From NCBI GenBank assembly GCA_934526185.1, contig CAKTAA010000056.1, positions 1-14,881 of the forward strand: a stretch of DNA of 14,881 nucleotides, written 5' to 3'. This stretch comes from an uncultured Eubacteriales bacterium (GTDB lineage Bacteria; Bacillota; Clostridia; Oscillospirales; CAG-272). Within the stretch, counting starts at the first letter, position 1; each line of letters begins with the position of its first letter. Below are positions 7,008 to 13,560 of the stretch, one piece after another. The notes below the pieces were generated by a model that saw nothing but the letters and a program-made list of their open reading frames with translations, did not search any database and was not told the DNA's origin. Position numbers and translations under genes: made by a program.

Positions 7008-8078
7008 CTACGGCTCAAGCAGATTATCCTCCACGCTCTTTTCGAGCAGCTTTGACAGATTCTCGGCCAATGTATCTACCATCGCAACCACCCGAGCGTA
7101 ATCCATACGGTATGGACCGATAACGCCGATTGCGCCAAGAACCTTACCGCCGCCCGTCAGCTTTTTAAAAATCAGAGCGGCATTGTCAATTCCGCCTACC
7201 GGCGGTTCACCGCCTATAAAAACGTTGACTCTGTCGTCACCCGCATCCGCCACCACGTCAAGAAGCGTATCCTTTTTTTCCAGCAGCTCAAAGAATTCCC
7301 GAATCCGCTCGACATCAGCGTATTCCGGATACTGCAGCAGCTTGTTGACGCCTTCAAAGCGAATATCCCCTCCGTTCAGTTCCCGTATGACCTCATAGAC
7401 GCTCTTAACAATCGGAGCAACCAGCATGGCGTATTCCTCCATATCCGTTTCCATCTTCATCATCACGGGGAGGGTAACGTCATCCATCGTGCGGCCGGCC
7501 ATCTGGCCGTTCAAAACCTTGACCAGACGCTGTAGTACCTCAGAGGTCACCGGAAACGCCACACGAATGTTTTTGGTCCGGACACATCCAAGATGCACCG
7601 TCATTACCAGTATAAAATGAAAGGGATCCATCTGAATGACATCGAACCGCTGAATGGTGACCTCACGCTGCTTAGGCCGCACTGTAACGGATGTATAATT
7701 GGTAAACAGGGACATCAGTCTGCCGGCGCTGTCAAGGATTTTATCCATTTCATCAAGCTTGATTTTCAGCAGTCGGTTCAGTTCCCGAATCTCAGTCTCC
7801 GTCATATGATACCGGTTCATCAGCGAATCCACGTAAAAGCGGTATCCGCGCTTTGAAGGAACACGGCCGGCCGAAGTGTGCGGCTGTTCCAGATATCCCA
7901 TGTCCTCAAGCTCCGCCATTTCGTTGCGAATTGTCGCCGAGGACAGCGCCATGTTATAGTGATCCATCAGATATTTCGAACCTACAGGCTCCCCCTGCCG
8001 GATATGCATCTCGACAATAGCCTTCAAAATCTGCTTTTTCCGTTCACTTAAGCCAGCCTTTTCCTTATCCGGTTCCAT
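7008..8078 (-). CDS. hrcA: Heat-inducible transcription repressor HrcA
   Basis: A 356-residue repressor that binds CIRCE and, in the known HrcA model, is kept active by GroE. The N-terminal winged helix (about residues 10-80) contains LSERKKQILKAIVEMHI, PVGSKYL and SSATIRNEMAELEDMGYLEQ, then PHTSAGRVPSKRGYRFYVD, the family hallmark. The GAF-like dimerisation part and ending ARVVAMVDTLAENLSKLLEK are present. The ATG at 8078 (MEPDKEK) is chosen because AAAGGAGGT lies 7 nt upstream. A GTG seven codons earlier (8099) would place that ribosome-binding site inside the coding region. First gene of the operon; CIRCE lies 47 nt upstream, so it is autoregulated. Confidence 0.97.
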   Translation of the reverse strand: MEPDKEKAGLSERKKQILKAIVEMHIRQGEPVGSKYLMDHYNMALSSATIRNEMAELEDMGYLEQPHTSAGRVPSKRGYRFYVDSLMNRYHMTETEIRELNRLLKIKLDEMDKILDSAGRLMSLFTNYTSVTVRPKQREVTIQRFDVIQMDPFHFILVMTVHLGCVRTKNIRVAFPVTSEVLQRLVKVLNGQMAGRTMDDVTLPVMMKMETDMEEYAMLVAPIVKSVYEVIRELNGGDIRFEGVNKLLQYPEYADVERIREFFELLEKKDTLLDVVADAGDDRVNVFIGGEPPVGGIDNAALIFKKLTGGGKVLGAIGVIGPYRMDYARVVAMVDTLAENLSKLLEKSVEDNLLEP

Positions 8079-8124
8079 TTCATTTACCTCCTTTCCCACA
8101 GAATGAATTCTATTTGTCAGGATT

Positions 8125-8151
8125 TTAGCACTCTATGAGTTCAAGTGCTAA
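8125..8151 (-). promoter_or_regulatory. CIRCE operator
   Basis: The plus strand reads TTAGCACTC-N9-AAGTGCTAA; the consensus is TTAGCACTC-N9-GAGTGCTAA. One arm is perfect and the other has one mismatch (8/9). It sits immediately downstream of the likely hrcA -10 and 47 nt before the hrcA ATG, where bound HrcA would block transcription of hrcA-grpE-dnaK. No second CIRCE was found in the window. Confidence 0.95.
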
Positions 8152-8161
8152 TCTGTATATA

Positions 8162-8190
8162 AATTTACCATGGATTCCCCCTATATTCAA
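8162..8190 (-). promoter_or_regulatory. Sigma-A-like promoter of the hrcA operon
   Basis: On the minus strand TTGAAT (8185-8190) and TAAATT (8162-8167) are spaced by 17 bp. The predicted start of transcription falls at about 8155, right at the CIRCE element, the usual arrangement. The -10 matches only 4/6, and an overlapping AT-rich TATACA is an alternative. Confidence 0.5.
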
Positions 8191-8380
8191 GGATTTTTTC
8201 AGACGTATTTGTTAATATTTTGTAAATCGTTAGCCATTTTGTATCATGTGTGCCAAAAATCATATTAAAGTTACAGTACAATAGAAGAGAGCGTGTCGGT
8301 AAACAGTCAATGGACAGGATGCAGGCAAAACAAAGCATGCCGTTCTTTATCCGCACTCTGAAATCGGCAAACTGCTATGC
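8191..8380. other. Divergent intergenic region between the hrcA operon and the spore-like cluster
   Basis: AT-rich near the hrcA promoter, then more mixed. The plus strand has a weak sigma-A-like pair TTGTAA (8220-8225) and TATCAT (8242-8247), 16 bp apart, which would give a leader of about 190 nt. No RNA gene, hairpin terminator or supported coding frame was seen. Confidence 0.4.
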
Positions 8381-8407
8381 ACCATTCGGGCACTTCTACA
8401 TATGTTG
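8381..8407 (+). promoter_or_regulatory. Candidate sigma-K-like promoter for the peptidoglycan-binding cluster
   Basis: AC (8381-8382), 16 nt, then CATATGTTG (8399-8407). This resembles the mother-cell sigma-K consensus (AC, about 16-17 nt, CATAnnnTA) except for the last A. Transcription would start about 30 nt before the ATG at 8446. Such short motifs occur by chance; this is supportive, not decisive. Confidence 0.25.
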
Positions 8408-8445
8408 TTAGTAATCACTATATTGCAAATAATATGGAGGATATT

Positions 8446-8955
8446 ATGCAGAATGAATTATCACCGAGATATCCAACCGATACACCTGTGCCGGAGTCAT
8501 CGCAAAACAACTCACGTCCGATCGGCAGTCTGACGGAAACAGGCTTTTTGATCATTCAGGTATTTGCGGCCCGCCGCGCTTATCCGCTCCCCGGCGCGAC
8601 TGTTCAAATCAGTTATCCTGAGCAGAACGGCGTCATCTCCGTATACCGCGTGCTGCTGACGGATATTAGCGGCAAAACCGAAAAGCTATCTCTGCCTGCA
8701 CCGCCCAAAAGCTTGTCTGAATCATACAGACCTCTTGAGATGCCCTATGCTGTTTATGAAATTCGTGTCACGCTGCCCGGATATTACCCCATCCGCATCA
8801 AAGCAGTCCAGATCTTTTCAACCATTACATCTATTCAGCCGATTAATATGATCCCACTTACAGACAGCGCGCTTTATAACATTTCGGAAAACGGCGAAAT
8901 CGTTCTTGCGAATCCTGGAGTCGAGATAACGGAGGGGGGTCCGGACAATGCCTGA
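8446..8955 (+). CDS. Leaderless carboxypeptidase-regulatory/transthyretin-like domain protein
   Basis: A 169-residue protein. The start MQNELSPRYP is chosen because GGAGG lies 5 nt upstream; an earlier in-frame ATG (8434) overlaps that site. The first 30 residues are Pro/Ser/Asn-rich and likely disordered, with no signal peptide or membrane segment. Residues about 33-140 look like a beta-sandwich of the CarboxypepD_reg/prealbumin-like type: TGFLIIQVFAARRAYPLPGA, a turn, VYRVLLTDISGKTEKLSLPA, then YEIRVTLPGYYPIRI and a final strand. The stop overlaps the next gene by 8 nt, indicating translational coupling. The fold class is inferred from pattern; such domains usually act as structural or adhesive modules. 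With its neighbours it probably belongs to a spore or cell-envelope structure. Confidence 0.75.
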   Translation: MQNELSPRYPTDTPVPESSQNNSRPIGSLTETGFLIIQVFAARRAYPLPGATVQISYPEQNGVISVYRVLLTDISGKTEKLSLPAPPKSLSESYRPLEMPYAVYEIRVTLPGYYPIRIKAVQIFSTITSIQPINMIPLTDSALYNISENGEIVLANPGVEITEGGPDNA

Positions 8956-10345
8956 TATCACCCCGGTAATACCGGAAACCATTACAGTCCACCTGGGACT
9001 TCCGGCATCAAATGCCGAAAATGTAACTGTTTCTTTTCCGGATTATATCAAAAATGTCGCTTCGAGCGAAATCTATCCTACCTGGCCGACCGCATCGCTG
9101 TACGCGAACATCTATGTGCAGATCACCTTTGCCATGAACCGTGTTTTTACCGAATTCTACCGCAATCAGGGGTATTCCTTTGATATCACGAGCTCGACTA
9201 CAATAGATCAGTCTTTTGTATACGGCAGAGACATCTTTGAAAATATCAGCCAGATCGTCGACGAAATTTTCAACAGCTATATAGCCCGCCAAGGATTCAT
9301 CGAACCGTATTTCACTCAATACTGCAACGGTACCTCGGTTACCTGTGACGGCCTGTCCCAGTGGGGAACCGTTGATCTTGCCAATCAAGGATACACCACT
9401 ATTCAGATTCTGCAGTACTATTACGGAGATACCATTGAAATTATTCGGAATGTTCCTGTGCAGAATGTTTCACCGTCCGCTCCGCTGATACCGCTCCGCA
9501 TAGGCTCCGTAAACAACGATGTCAAGAATATTCAGCTCCGCCTCAACCGCATTTCGCAGAACTACCCCCGTATCCCAAAAATCTTTCCGACCGATGGCTA
9601 TTTCGGTACACAGACGGAATACGCGGTAAGAGAATTTCAAAATATCTTTAATCTCACGCCGGACGGCATAGTGGGAAACGCAACCTGGTACCGAATTCAG
9701 TTGATCTTCAACGGTTGCAAGCGGCTGAACGATTTGAATTCCGAGGGACTGGCGCTCGAAGAGGTCAGCACTCAGTTTCCGGAAGTTCTGCAATTCGGGG
9801 ACAGCGGAACGGAAGTGCGAACCATGCAGTATTTTCTGGCCTTTATCGGTACATACGTAGCCACAGTCCCTATCATAGCCATCACCGGATATTACGGGGA
9901 AGAAACGAGAGACGCAGTTTACAGCTTCCAAAATACATACGGACTGCCAATTGACGGCATTGTCGGCGAAGTCACCTGGAATTCCATGTTTTCTGTTTAC
10001 CGGGGCCTTGTGTCAAGCATACCCGAGCAAAATTTGATCAATACAGGCGCGCCCTTCCCCGGAATCGTACTGACACAGGGCATGACAGGTGATGATATCG
10101 TAACCATGCAGGAATATCTGAACACAGTAGCAACCGTTTATCCGGAAATTCCCGCTGTGACAGTAAACGGCGTTTTTGATACAGCCACATATGACGCCGT
10201 CATTGCCTTTCAGGAGCTGTTCGGTTATGAACCCAATGGCCGCGTCGGTCCGTTTGTCTGGGATGAGCTTGCTGCTGAGGCTATCAATATACAAAATGGA
10301 AACATCGCCTCCGACGGCCAGTTCCCCGGTGAAATTTCTTCATAA
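8948..10345 (+). CDS. SpoIID-like domain protein with three peptidoglycan-binding repeats
   Basis: A 465-residue protein starting within the end of the previous gene, with GGAGGGGGG upstream. Residues about 28-170 align by eye with the SpoIID/LytB amidase-enhancer fold. FPDYIKNVASSEIYPTWP carries a Glu (residue 41) where SpoIID has its essential Glu. TSSTTIDQSF and YCNGTSVTCDGLSQWGT match the later SpoIID motifs, and ILQYYYGDTIEI ends the domain. Three PG_binding_1 repeats follow at about 184-253, 282-351 and 374-443, each with GxFGxxTxxAVxxFQ and DGIVGxxTW-like motifs. SpoIID cleaves denuded glycan strands in forespore engulfment, but here there is no signal peptide or membrane anchor and the usual Cys/His zinc ligands are not evident. 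Possible roles are cortex or coat remodelling from the mother-cell side, or peptidoglycan binding only. Confidence 0.8.
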   Translation: MPDITPVIPETITVHLGLPASNAENVTVSFPDYIKNVASSEIYPTWPTASLYANIYVQITFAMNRVFTEFYRNQGYSFDITSSTTIDQSFVYGRDIFENISQIVDEIFNSYIARQGFIEPYFTQYCNGTSVTCDGLSQWGTVDLANQGYTTIQILQYYYGDTIEIIRNVPVQNVSPSAPLIPLRIGSVNNDVKNIQLRLNRISQNYPRIPKIFPTDGYFGTQTEYAVREFQNIFNLTPDGIVGNATWYRIQLIFNGCKRLNDLNSEGLALEEVSTQFPEVLQFGDSGTEVRTMQYFLAFIGTYVATVPIIAITGYYGEETRDAVYSFQNTYGLPIDGIVGEVTWNSMFSVYRGLVSSIPEQNLINTGAPFPGIVLTQGMTGDDIVTMQEYLNTVATVYPEIPAVTVNGVFDTATYDAVIAFQELFGYEPNGRVGPFVWDELAAEAINIQNGNIASDGQFPGEISS

Positions 10346-10380
10346 CACAATTGAATTTATGAATTGAAAGGAAGTTATTC

Positions 10381-10938
10381 ATGCATTCTCCAACAGAAGA
10401 CCAGATAAATTTTATCAATATATCAAAGCGTCCTCAAGCCATCCGTCTTCTGCAGCATTATCTGCGCGGCATTTCCTTTTATAATCCGTCTGTCACGCGG
10501 ATCAACATAGACGGTATCTACGGCCCGGAAACGCAGGGGGCAGTTGCCGATGTCAAACGATGCTATGGAATTCCCGGCACCTCCGATGTCGTGGATAACC
10601 AAACCTGGGACGCAATTTTCAGTATTTTCAGTTATTATCTCAAGCAAAATCAGCCAGGGAAGCCTATCTACCCCGTTATGCACCCGCAGATGCTGGAACA
10701 ACCGGATGAAAGTCTCATCATCATTCTGCAGGTTATGCTCAATGAAATTCTGCATAACCACATCAAGCATAGAAAGCAGCAAATCCCCGTCAGCGGTGAA
10801 TATGACGAGGCGACAAGAAACAGCGTCATTCACGTGCAGAAAACATACGGCATCCAGCCTACAGGCAAGCTGGACACCGAAACGTGGGATGCGCTGACGC
10901 ACGCCTATAATCATGCGCTGGCAGAAAAGCCTCTTTAA
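10381..10938 (+). CDS. Protein with two peptidoglycan-binding domains
   Basis: A 185-residue protein, 35 nt after the SpoIID-like gene, with GAAAGGAAG 8 nt before its ATG. Repeat 1 (about residues 17-78) contains AIRLLQHYLRG, IDGIYGPETQGAVADVKRCY and DNQTWDAIF. Repeat 2 (about 112-175) contains IIILQVMLNEIL, VSGEYDEATRNSVIHVQKTY and TGKLDTETWDAL. Both match the three-helix PG_binding_1 fold. There is no signal peptide, membrane segment or catalytic domain, so it probably acts as a binding or scaffold partner of the upstream SpoIID-like protein. Last gene of the cluster; a strong terminator follows. Confidence 0.8.
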   Translation: MHSPTEDQINFINISKRPQAIRLLQHYLRGISFYNPSVTRINIDGIYGPETQGAVADVKRCYGIPGTSDVVDNQTWDAIFSIFSYYLKQNQPGKPIYPVMHPQMLEQPDESLIIILQVMLNEILHNHIKHRKQQIPVSGEYDEATRNSVIHVQKTYGIQPTGKLDTETWDALTHAYNHALAEKPL

Positions 10939-10988
10939 ATGATACCTAACGTATCCGAATCTGTGTCTTAAATGTTTTTAAAAGTAAA

Positions 10989-11029
10989 AAGCAGAAGTGT
11001 CAACGGAACGACGCTTCTGCTTCATTTTT
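10989..11029 (+). terminator. Bidirectional intrinsic terminator
   Basis: A 13-bp stem (10989-11001 with 11010-11022, one G-T pair) around AAGCAGAAG/CTTCTGCTT with an 8-nt loop. It is followed by CATTTTT on the plus strand. On the minus strand the stem is followed by CTTTTTACTTTT, so it can also end the convergent XRE regulator transcript. Confidence 0.88.
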
Positions 11030-11078
11030 CATACTATTATAAATACCAATTTTACAAGGCATTTTGTTAATTCAATAT

Positions 11079-11318
11079 TTACGGCTCCAAATTCGCCTCA
11101 CGGAATAAAGGTGAGCTAAAAAACTCTTCCAGTTCCATTTCAAAACCTTGGCAGATTTCATGGATAATTCTTAAATTTACCCCATTATATGAACATTTTA
11201 TCAAATTTCCAATCGTCGAGCGAGGAACTCCACTTTTCATAAAAAGCTGATACTGTGTCATATTTTTTTCTTTCAATATATCTTTTAAGCGTCTGCTAAC
11301 AGCTTGATTCAATTGCAC
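11079..11318 (-). CDS. Small XRE-family transcriptional regulator
   Basis: A 79-residue protein consisting almost entirely of one Cro/CI-type helix-turn-helix: LKDILKEKNMTQYQLFMKSG, VPRSTIGNLIK, then LRIIHEICQGFEMELEEFF. The start is GTG at 11318, with AGGTGGTG upstream; the frame stays open back to an ATG at 11393, but that extension crosses the promoter and has no ribosome-binding site. The region is more AT-rich than its neighbours, hinting at recent acquisition. The last residues (FREANLEP) follow a short tail. It lies between the end of the sporulation-like cluster and the ytvI-M50 operon; its targets are unknown. Confidence 0.85.
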   Translation of the reverse strand: MQLNQAVSRRLKDILKEKNMTQYQLFMKSGVPRSTIGNLIKCSYNGVNLRIIHEICQGFEMELEEFFSSPLFREANLEP

Positions 11319-11342
11319 TCTATCACCACCTATATATATTAT

Positions 11343-11372
11343 TATATAACAATGCTTGGTCGAAATAGACAA
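11343..11372 (-). promoter_or_regulatory. Sigma-A-like promoter for the XRE regulator
   Basis: On the minus strand TTGTCT (11367-11372) and TATATA (11343-11348) are spaced by 18 bp in a very AT-rich stretch just upstream of the GTG at 11318. Overlapping TATAAT registers exist, so the exact -10 is uncertain. Confidence 0.4.
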
Positions 11373-11408
11373 TGCAGATTGACTATCGAACAAAAATCGA
11401 ATGAATTC

Positions 11409-12044
11409 TTATTTCTGTTTGCGTCTTCCGCCCCTGCGCTCACCCAAGTGCGCTGCAAAAAGAAACAGACTCATGTAAAACATGGAACCGTTGATCGTAA
11501 CCGTATGTACGCTTCTCAGCGACGAAAAAAACAGAATAGCGCCCGATATTGTCCACAGACAAAACAAAAAGATAAATGAGACCGCGTGTGCGGCCCTGTC
11601 CGCACGATCCGGTGTGAGATACAGAAGCAGCACGTCCTCAAGCGCGCCGCCGCCGTCCAGCCCGCGGACAGGAAGCAGATTGAAAACGGCGTACAGAAGA
11701 TTTGCAAACATCAGATACGAGGCTGTGGGAGAGGTTTCCGCGTATAGGAGGCAGACCGCCGCGCACATCAGATTGAACAGGCCGCCCGCCAGAAAAACAA
11801 GGAACTCCTTGCCATATGACAGGCGCATGCGGTCAATGCTGATATCCGCTCCCAAGGGTGTTAGTGTAAACGAGGTGATTTTCGCCCCAAGCAAGCGGAT
11901 TGTCAACAGATGCCCCGCCTCATGTACCAGTGCCGCCGACAGCATTACGGAAATCAATGCAGTCGGACAAAAGCAGAAAAATACAGCGAACATCAGTAGC
12001 GAGAGAACGCCGACGCGGCATACTTTCCCTATGCGGATATACAT
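11409..12044 (-). CDS. M50-family intramembrane metalloprotease, SpoIVFB-like
   Basis: A 211-residue polytopic membrane protein. Transmembrane-like segments lie at about 10-30, 32-53, 80-101, 107-125 and 150-175. The zinc site is HEAGH (residues 41-45) in the second segment. The second metal-binding motif is NLLPVRGLDGG with Asp130, the NPxxxLDG-type signature of site-2 proteases. SpoIVFB, the closest known type, processes pro-sigma-K in the mother cell, controlled by BofA and SpoIVFA. Neither is encoded nearby, so the substrate may be pro-sigma-K or another membrane protein. GAGGTG lies 7 nt before the ATG. It follows ytvI by 22 nt and is co-transcribed. Confidence 0.88.
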   Translation of the reverse strand: MYIRIGKVCRVGVLSLLMFAVFFCFCPTALISVMLSAALVHEAGHLLTIRLLGAKITSFTLTPLGADISIDRMRLSYGKEFLVFLAGGLFNLMCAAVCLLYAETSPTASYLMFANLLYAVFNLLPVRGLDGGGALEDVLLLYLTPDRADRAAHAVSFIFLFCLWTISGAILFFSSLRSVHTVTINGSMFYMSLFLFAAHLGERRGGRRKQK

Positions 12045-12066
12045 CGGCGCACCTCACAGACAAATG

Positions 12067-13230
12067 TTACTTTTTCGCCGCCGCAGGCGGCCGGTTTTTC
12101 TCCCCGTCTGTTTCTTCCGCTGACTCCGTCTTCCACAGCCTGATTTTGCCTTCCTCGTTTAGATTTTTCAGAACATTGACCGATACCGGCAGCAAAATTA
12201 ACCAAAGCAGGCCCCCAAGCTTTAGGCCCACATACATAGCGGCCAGCGTCACAAGCGGGTGCAAACCGATGGAACGTCCGACAATGCGCGGCTCAATGAT
12301 CTGACGGATGACGGCAACCACAAGGTACATGACGGCCAGTCCGATTCCCAGATAGAAATCTCTTTTTAAAAAACAGATAAGCGTCCACGGGATGAGAACG
12401 GTTCCCGTACCAAGCACTGGCAAAATATCGATAACAGCGATCAACAGCGCGAGTCCGACTGCATATTCCACGTCCAGAATCAAAAAACCGGTATACAGTT
12501 CAGAAAACGTAATGATAATGATAAATAAATAGGCGCGCAGATACTTCAGTCCCGTCAGAACAAGCTCAGTACGCAGCACGTGCAGACCGCGCGCCATGCG
12601 CTTGGGCATCTGCCGGAGGAAAAACGCTGATATTTTCTCATAATCGCTGCAAAAATAAACGGCGGCAATCAGCATAATTACGATAAACAAGAAGAAATTC
12701 GGCAGCGCACCCGCAGCGCGCGCCACCCAGCCGGATACAGCGGTAGATACCGTCGCGGTTGCATTTTTCAGCACATCCAGCAGAATATCGTCCGTTTCCG
12801 ATATCAGGTTCCACAGCAGCCCGCCGTCTCCGCCGTCGCGGTAAGCGGGAAGATTGGTAAGAAATGACTGAATCTGCTCTGTCACGCTGTCAAACCAGCC
12901 GCTGATATTCCCCATATTGTCACTTAGCCATCCCGCAAGAGTTTCAAGCTCTGCGAACAGACTGCTGCATATAAAATAAACGATGCCAATCACAAGTCCG
13001 AGCAGAAGAAACACAAACAGCACCGACCATACTTTGCGGGATATTCGTGTTTTTTTGACGCACCTGCAAATCAGCGGATGCAATAGAATTGCCATCAGCC
13101 ATGCCAGTAAAAACGGCAATATCGGCTTCCAAAGATAATAGAAAAACAGGATCAGAAAGGCCGCTGCCAGAAGCGCGTAAAAACAAATAACGATAATTCT
13201 TTTGTATCCCTTTTCCGGTAAATATTTCAT
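12067..13230 (-). CDS. ytvI: AI-2E family membrane protein, YtvI-like
   Basis: A 387-residue polytopic membrane protein of the AI-2E transporter (UPF0118) family. It has two N-terminal hydrophobic segments (about 12-50), another at 67-92 and a soluble amphipathic loop (about 93-165). A hydrophobic segment follows at about 174-194. The C-terminal core contains IDILPVLGTGTVLIPW and QIIEPRIVGRSIGLHPLVTL, the family signature. A charged tail follows (ESAEETDGEKNRPPAAAKK). In Bacillus the homologue YtvI is annotated as a sporulation integral membrane protein; the transported substrate is unknown. AGGACAGGGAAG precedes the ATG. It heads an operon with the M50 protease, which fits a sporulation role. 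The symbol is by family resemblance. Confidence 0.88.
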   Translation of the reverse strand: MKYLPEKGYKRIIVICFYALLAAAFLILFFYYLWKPILPFLLAWLMAILLHPLICRCVKKTRISRKVWSVLFVFLLLGLVIGIVYFICSSLFAELETLAGWLSDNMGNISGWFDSVTEQIQSFLTNLPAYRDGGDGGLLWNLISETDDILLDVLKNATATVSTAVSGWVARAAGALPNFFLFIVIMLIAAVYFCSDYEKISAFFLRQMPKRMARGLHVLRTELVLTGLKYLRAYLFIIIITFSELYTGFLILDVEYAVGLALLIAVIDILPVLGTGTVLIPWTLICFLKRDFYLGIGLAVMYLVVAVIRQIIEPRIVGRSIGLHPLVTLAAMYVGLKLGGLLWLILLPVSVNVLKNLNEEGKIRLWKTESAEETDGEKNRPPAAAKK

Positions 13231-13474
13231 GTTCTTCCCTGTCCTTTGTTTTGGTATCTTCCAGCGATTTCCTGCTCTTTTTTATCAGTATACGGAAATC
13301 CGGCCGTCTTTATGCAGAACGCACCGGATTTGTCTTTGAAAATTCGGCTGATGTTTATTTTGTAAACCATTCAGACCGTAAGCAACAGCTATCGTGAAAT
13401 CTTTAAAGGATAAAAAATGCAGGCGCCGGAAAATCGGGATACAAAAATATGGTCCAATCGAAAAGTCTGCAAAT
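13231..13474 (-). other. ytvI leader and promoter region
   Basis: Holds the second copy of the 16-bp repeat and a perfect 8-bp inverted repeat AAATCCGG/CCGGATTT (13296-13303, 13324-13331, 20-nt loop) just upstream of its TATACT. The candidate -10 is TATACT (13287-13292); no good -35 lies 17 bp upstream (GCATAA), so an alternative sigma factor or activator is possible. A 47-codon minus-strand frame (13227-13370) overlaps the ytvI ATG but lacks a ribosome-binding site. No supported gene. Confidence 0.45.
13278..13293 (-). repeat. 16-bp exact repeat, copy 2 (before ytvI)
   Basis: Identical to 4030-4045 upstream of dnaJ and in the same orientation relative to the downstream gene. It lies about 48 nt before the ytvI ATG, at nearly the same distance as the copy before dnaJ. 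Confidence 0.7.
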
Positions 13475-13522
13475 AAAAAGCGCCTCTCAGGCTTGTCGGG
13501 AGCCGATATGAAGCGTTTTTTT
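13475..13522 (-). terminator. Bidirectional terminator after the NUDIX gene
   Basis: A 9-bp stem AAAAAGCGC/GCGTTTTTT (13475-13483 with 13513-13521, one G-T pair) encloses an inner hairpin GGCT/AGCC. On the minus strand the stem ends in GCGCTTTTT; on the plus strand in GCGTTTTTTT. It lies 38 nt past the restored stop of the NUDIX frame (13561), consistent with that longer gene being the ancestral form. Confidence 0.7.
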
Positions 13523-13560
13523 ATTTGATTTTCGGCAGACGGCACAAAGACTTGGCTTTT

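Noticed and set aside
8079..8099. GTG start of hrcA seven codons earlier
   Set aside because: It would bury the strong AAAGGAGGT ribosome-binding site inside the coding sequence; the ATG at 8078 has correct spacing.
8165..8356. 63-codon minus-strand frame upstream of hrcA
   Set aside because: It overlaps the hrcA promoter; no ribosome-binding site and no domain-like pattern.
13285..13545. 86-codon minus-strand frame downstream of the NUDIX gene
   Set aside because: It runs through the terminator hairpin at 13475-13522, has no ribosome-binding site and no recognisable motif.
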